Positions 13,883-16,490 of a DNA stretch of 16,490 nt are shown here, in pieces (positions within the stretch are counted from its first letter, which is position 1; each line of letters starts with the position of its first letter). The notes under the pieces were generated by a model. The model was not told the origin of the DNA and searched no databases. It worked only from the letters and a program-made list of their open reading frames with translations. Location of the stretch: positions 1 through 16,490 of the forward strand of contig JADFKA010000006.1 in assembly GCA_022565135.1 (NCBI GenBank), in the 5' to 3' direction. Origin of the DNA: Pseudomonadota bacterium. GTDB lineage: Bacteria; Pseudomonadota; Gammaproteobacteria; Steroidobacterales; Woeseiaceae. A program made the translations under genes and the position numbers.

Positions 13883-14472
13883 AATTCCTTCTCTGCAGCG
13901 CGAACTGCTCTGACAAACCGTTTTATTAACTCATGGTCTTTGCGGCCGCGACTCGATTCGACGCCGCTGGATACATCTACTCCCCAGGGCCGGATTGTTC
14001 GAATCGCTGTCGCAACGTTCATGGGGTCCAGCCCACCGGCAAGTATCATGCATCCGCGCCCCGCAATGCTCGCAGCGCTGGCCCAATCCACTGTTTCGCC
14101 ACGGCCACTGTTACTGCCTTCATAAAGGAACACCTCCGGCAAATCCGTATCGGCACTGCCCTCGCGAATCACCGGCCAGCGCCCAATACTGTCGGGAATA
14201 TCCAGTTCTGCAAAATCCTCTGCATCGGCTTGCACTACATCAGGCTCAAACTCGTCGAGAACCATGCGACATTGATCATTCGATGGATGACGCATCACAG
14301 CCACGCGTTGTACCTCCTTCGGCAGCTCCAATGCAGCTGCTCTTGCCTGCTGTGGCGTAACCCTGCGCACGGAATCCGCAAACACGAAGCCCACAGCATT
14401 GGCACCAGCCTCGACAGCTGCCGCCACGTCAGCTGCATCGCGTAACCCGCAGATTTTTACGAACACAGTCAT
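13879..14472 (-). CDS. trpF: Phosphoribosylanthranilate isomerase
   Basis: TrpF converts N-(5'-phosphoribosyl)anthranilate to the carboxyphenylamino-deoxyribulose phosphate used by TrpC. The 197-residue protein is a single TIM barrel of normal length. It has the general-base Cys8 in VKICGLR, the GANAVGFVFADSVRRVT strand-loop, LAGGLDPMNV (144-153) and the phosphate-binding GVDVSSGVESSRGRKD. Two places depart from the usual pattern. The general-acid Asp of the L-L-D strand appears as Glu118 (FLYEGSNSGRGETVDW), and the common VQLHG is VQADA (80-84). The gene overlaps trpC and trpB by four bases each (ATGA). It is separate from trpC, unlike the fused enteric gene. Given its full-length frame and operon position I expect it to be functional. 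Confidence 0.95.
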   Translation of the reverse strand: MTVFVKICGLRDAADVAAAVEAGANAVGFVFADSVRRVTPQQARAAALELPKEVQRVAVMRHPSNDQCRMVLDEFEPDVVQADAEDFAELDIPDSIGRWPVIREGSADTDLPEVFLYEGSNSGRGETVDWASAASIAGRGCMILAGGLDPMNVATAIRTIRPWGVDVSSGVESSRGRKDHELIKRFVRAVRAAEKEL

Positions 14473-15278
14473 GCCGCAAACCTGCTGCGACCGGCGCAGC
14501 GCATCTCGGCCACAAGTGCCGTCGGATCGTCGCTGCGCATCAATGCCGTGCCGACCAGCGCCAGCCGATATCCCAGCGCAGCGGCAGCAGCTGCGTCATC
14601 GGCGCTTTGCAGTCCGCTCTCGGCGACACATCGTGCCGTCGGTAATACGGAAGACAATTCTTCGAGACGATCTTGATCGACCTCGAGAGTGCGCAGGTTG
14701 CGCGAATTGATGCCGACGAGTAATTGCCCCTTATCTGCCTTTTCCTGGTGGACTGCATGGTCGAGAAGTTTCGTGGTACGCGCCAGATCATCGTGATCGA
14801 AAGATTCAAGAAGCACGAACATGCCGTGCTCGTAGGCACATTTCAGCATGTCGCCGAGCTTATCGTCGGAGAGCATCGTTACGATGAGCAATACTCCACT
14901 TGCTCCGGCGTTACGCGCTTCCACAATCTGCACCGGCTCGACCAGAAAATCCTTGCACATGACTGGAGTATCGGGCACGGCGCCTGCGACCTCTTCGAGG
15001 TGTTTGAGCGCCCCTGCAAAGCGGCTTGGCTCGGTCAGCACCGATATCGCCGCCGCGCCACCGGCGACATAGCGTGCCGCCTGTTGTTTGCGATTGCTGT
15101 CCGCCGACGTCAGGTCACCTGCAGATGGCGAACGGTCTTTGATTTCTGCGATGACGTCAAAGCTGCCAAGCCTGAGCGGCACGGCAGCCTTATCGGCGCC
15201 TGCGCCTCGCATTACCGATACTGCAGCCGCTGCTCTTTGTGCGCTCAACGCTGCCATTGTTTGCAGAAAATCACTCAT
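14469..15278 (-). CDS. trpC: Indole-3-glycerol phosphate synthase
   Basis: TrpC closes the indole ring to give indole-3-glycerol phosphate. The 269-residue TIM-barrel protein has the family motifs in order: VIAEIKDRSPSAGDL (IAEIKxxSPSxG), AISVLTEPSRFAGALKHLEEV, VMCKDFLVEPVQIVEARNAGASGVLLIV with the catalytic Lys in CKDF, VLLESFD with the catalytic Glu, LLVGINSRNLRTLEVD, and VAESGLQS. The phosphate-binding LVGTALMRSDDP closes the barrel. The ATG at 15278 overlaps the trpD stop as ATGA, and the stop overlaps trpF the same way. It is not fused to trpF as it is in E. coli. Confidence 0.97.
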   Translation of the reverse strand: MSDFLQTMAALSAQRAAAAVSVMRGAGADKAAVPLRLGSFDVIAEIKDRSPSAGDLTSADSNRKQQAARYVAGGAAAISVLTEPSRFAGALKHLEEVAGAVPDTPVMCKDFLVEPVQIVEARNAGASGVLLIVTMLSDDKLGDMLKCAYEHGMFVLLESFDHDDLARTTKLLDHAVHQEKADKGQLLVGINSRNLRTLEVDQDRLEELSSVLPTARCVAESGLQSADDAAAAAALGYRLALVGTALMRSDDPTALVAEMRCAGRSRFAA

Positions 15279-16303
15279 TGGCTGGCGAACTGCTGTCGCA
15301 TGCGTTCAAGAAGCAACGATGCATCACCATTGTCGAGCGCGGCGGCAGCGGCTGCTACACCTTGTTTAGGATCTCGTGCGCTCCCGAGCACCTCGAGTAC
15401 CAGCGACGTACCCATCAGCAACGCATCTCGATGCGCACCCTTGTCCTCGCCATTGAAGACACGAATCAGTTCGTCCGCATTGTGTTGGGCATCACCACCG
15501 GCCAGGTCTGCAGGTGCACAACGTTGCAATCCGTATTCTTCCGGCGTGCGCACCGTTTCGGTCACTTTGCCGGGAACGACATCGAACAGGGCGAAATCGC
15601 CAATCGGTGTCGCCTCGTCCCAGCCCGGTGTGCCGTGGACCACAAACGCTCTCTCGATCGGCATCCCCGACAACGCCTCGGCCATAAGCCTCGCCGCATC
15701 GTGACTCCAGGCACCAATCAACTGGAACGGCGGCGCCGCCGGATTCGTCAGCGGGCCAAGCATATTAAAGACTGTGCGCACGGACATTGCACTACGCACA
15801 GGCACAACAGCTTTCATCGCCGGGTGATAAGCGGGTGCGAATAAAAATGTGAAATTTGTTGCCTCGAGACAACTGACTGCCTCAGCTTCGTGCAGAGGTA
15901 ACGGCATGCCCAGACATTCGAGCATGTCGGCACTACCAGAGCGGCTCGATACTGAGCGGTTGCCATGTTTGACGACTCGCGCCCCAGCCGCGGCGGCCAA
16001 CAGTCCCGTGCCGGTCGATAGATTGAGACTGCCCGAGCCATCACCGCCAGTGCCCACGGTATCAACGGTGGGCGCACCTGCGGGGATTTTCGGGTGCACG
16101 GCCAGCTCGCGCATCGCGGTCGCAAAACCCCGAATTTCGTCGGCCGTCTCGCCTTTGGCTCGCAAGCCGGCGAGCAATGCGCCGGCCAAAGCGGCTGGCA
16201 TGGCGCCACCGGCAAGCTCATGCATGAGCTTGTGGGCCTGACCTTCGGTCAGCGAATTGCCGTCGAGAAGCCCGTCGAGCATGGTGCTGAATTCGTTGCT
16301 CAT
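15275..16303 (-). CDS. trpD: Anthranilate phosphoribosyltransferase
   Basis: TrpD transfers phosphoribose from PRPP to anthranilate, the second step of tryptophan synthesis. The 342-residue protein is of standard length and begins with a helical domain. The PRPP-binding loop is VDTVGTGGDGSGSLNLST at residues 80-97; the canonical form is GTGGDGxxTFNIST, so there are small substitutions. The second signature KHGNRSVSSRSGSAD follows at 112-126 and LGPLTNP further on. The ATG at 16303 overlaps the trpG stop as ATGA, so it is translationally coupled to trpG. The in-frame stop inside trpG could therefore weaken trpD translation if it is real. Confidence 0.97.
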   Translation of the reverse strand: MSNEFSTMLDGLLDGNSLTEGQAHKLMHELAGGAMPAALAGALLAGLRAKGETADEIRGFATAMRELAVHPKIPAGAPTVDTVGTGGDGSGSLNLSTGTGLLAAAAGARVVKHGNRSVSSRSGSADMLECLGMPLPLHEAEAVSCLEATNFTFLFAPAYHPAMKAVVPVRSAMSVRTVFNMLGPLTNPAAPPFQLIGAWSHDAARLMAEALSGMPIERAFVVHGTPGWDEATPIGDFALFDVVPGKVTETVRTPEEYGLQRCAPADLAGGDAQHNADELIRVFNGEDKGAHRDALLMGTSLVLEVLGSARDPKQGVAAAAAALDNGDASLLLERMRQQFASQ

Positions 16304-16490
16304 GATGTCGTCATACGCAAGAAATTGGCCATCAGTTGCTCGCCTTTCGGGGTCAACACACTTTCGGGATGAAACTGCACGCCCTCCAGCGGCAATTCCT
16401 TGTGACGAACGCCCATAATCTCACCCCTGTCGGTCTCCGCCGTTAATTCGAGAACATCGGGCAGTCACTTAAGTTCGGCGCACAACGAAT
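16300..16490 (-). pseudogene. trpG: Anthranilate synthase glutaminase subunit, 3' end, with an in-frame stop
   Basis: Only the C-terminal ~63 codons are in the window. Read on the minus strand the frame gives [H]SLCAELK, then TGA at 16467-16465, then LPDVLELTAETDRGEIMG and VRHKELPLEGVQFHPESVLT to the end FLRMTTS. Both sides of the TGA match TrpG in the same frame (HSLVxExxxLPDxLEVTA and GVQFHPES), so this looks like a single-base nonsense change, for example TCA (Ser) to TGA, rather than a frameshift. A truncation here would remove the His and Glu of the glutaminase triad (FHPE). The proper stop overlaps the trpD start as ATGA. It may be a true pseudogene or a base error near the sequence edge. 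TrpG normally supplies ammonia to TrpE. Confidence 0.65.

Noticed and set aside
14724..15704. 326-codon plus-strand frame opposite trpC/trpD
   Set aside because: It is antisense to clear trp genes and has no recognisable domain.

Overview
The window looks like chromosomal DNA of a gammaproteobacterium of moderate to high GC. The reasons are the asmA-like/mutY/yggX neighbourhood, the Fe(2+)-trafficking protein YggX, which is mostly gamma- and betaproteobacterial, the unfused trp genes, and short CTGTAGGAGC repeats of the REP type. I cannot place it at genus level from sequence alone. No phage, plasmid, CRISPR array, tRNA or rRNA gene was seen. Coding density is high and most genes sit in tightly overlapped operons.

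Layout. Left edge (1-1553): an Lrp/AsnC regulator followed by egtD (histidine trimethylation, first step of ergothioneine synthesis). A divergent gene apparently starts just outside the left edge. Positions 1554-1877 hold a small hypothetical gene, two hairpins and a REP-like motif. Positions 2014-9026 are a long leftward run. It opens with an ECF sigma factor, a membrane anti-sigma-like protein and a secreted DUF4097 protein. It continues with an AsmA-family envelope protein, a secreted SRPBCC protein, MutY (A:8-oxoG repair), YggX (iron/oxidative stress) and PPK2 (polyphosphate kinase). Most of these point to envelope and oxidative stress maintenance. At 9209-11317, rightward, is a pseudo-receiver/PAS/GGDEF/EAL protein. 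Its cyclase motifs are intact and its EAL active site is broken.

Right end (16490 down to 11567, leftward): a contiguous unfused trpG-D-C-F-B-A cluster with overlapping stop and start codons. It ends in a gene for a DUF2007 protein with a RanBP2-type zinc finger, coupled to trpA by TAATG. The visible 3' end of trpG carries an in-frame TGA, so it is either a pseudogene or a sequence error. A 247-bp element with near-perfect 12-bp terminal inverted repeats separates the trp cluster from the convergent GGDEF/EAL gene and supplies the last bases of the DUF2007 gene.

No wholly new system stands out. The most interesting points are the broken trpG, the zinc-finger protein attached to the trp operon, the half-dead c-di-GMP enzyme, the MITE/REP-like element, and the compact palindrome-rich regulatory regions at 1-138 and 8994-9208.
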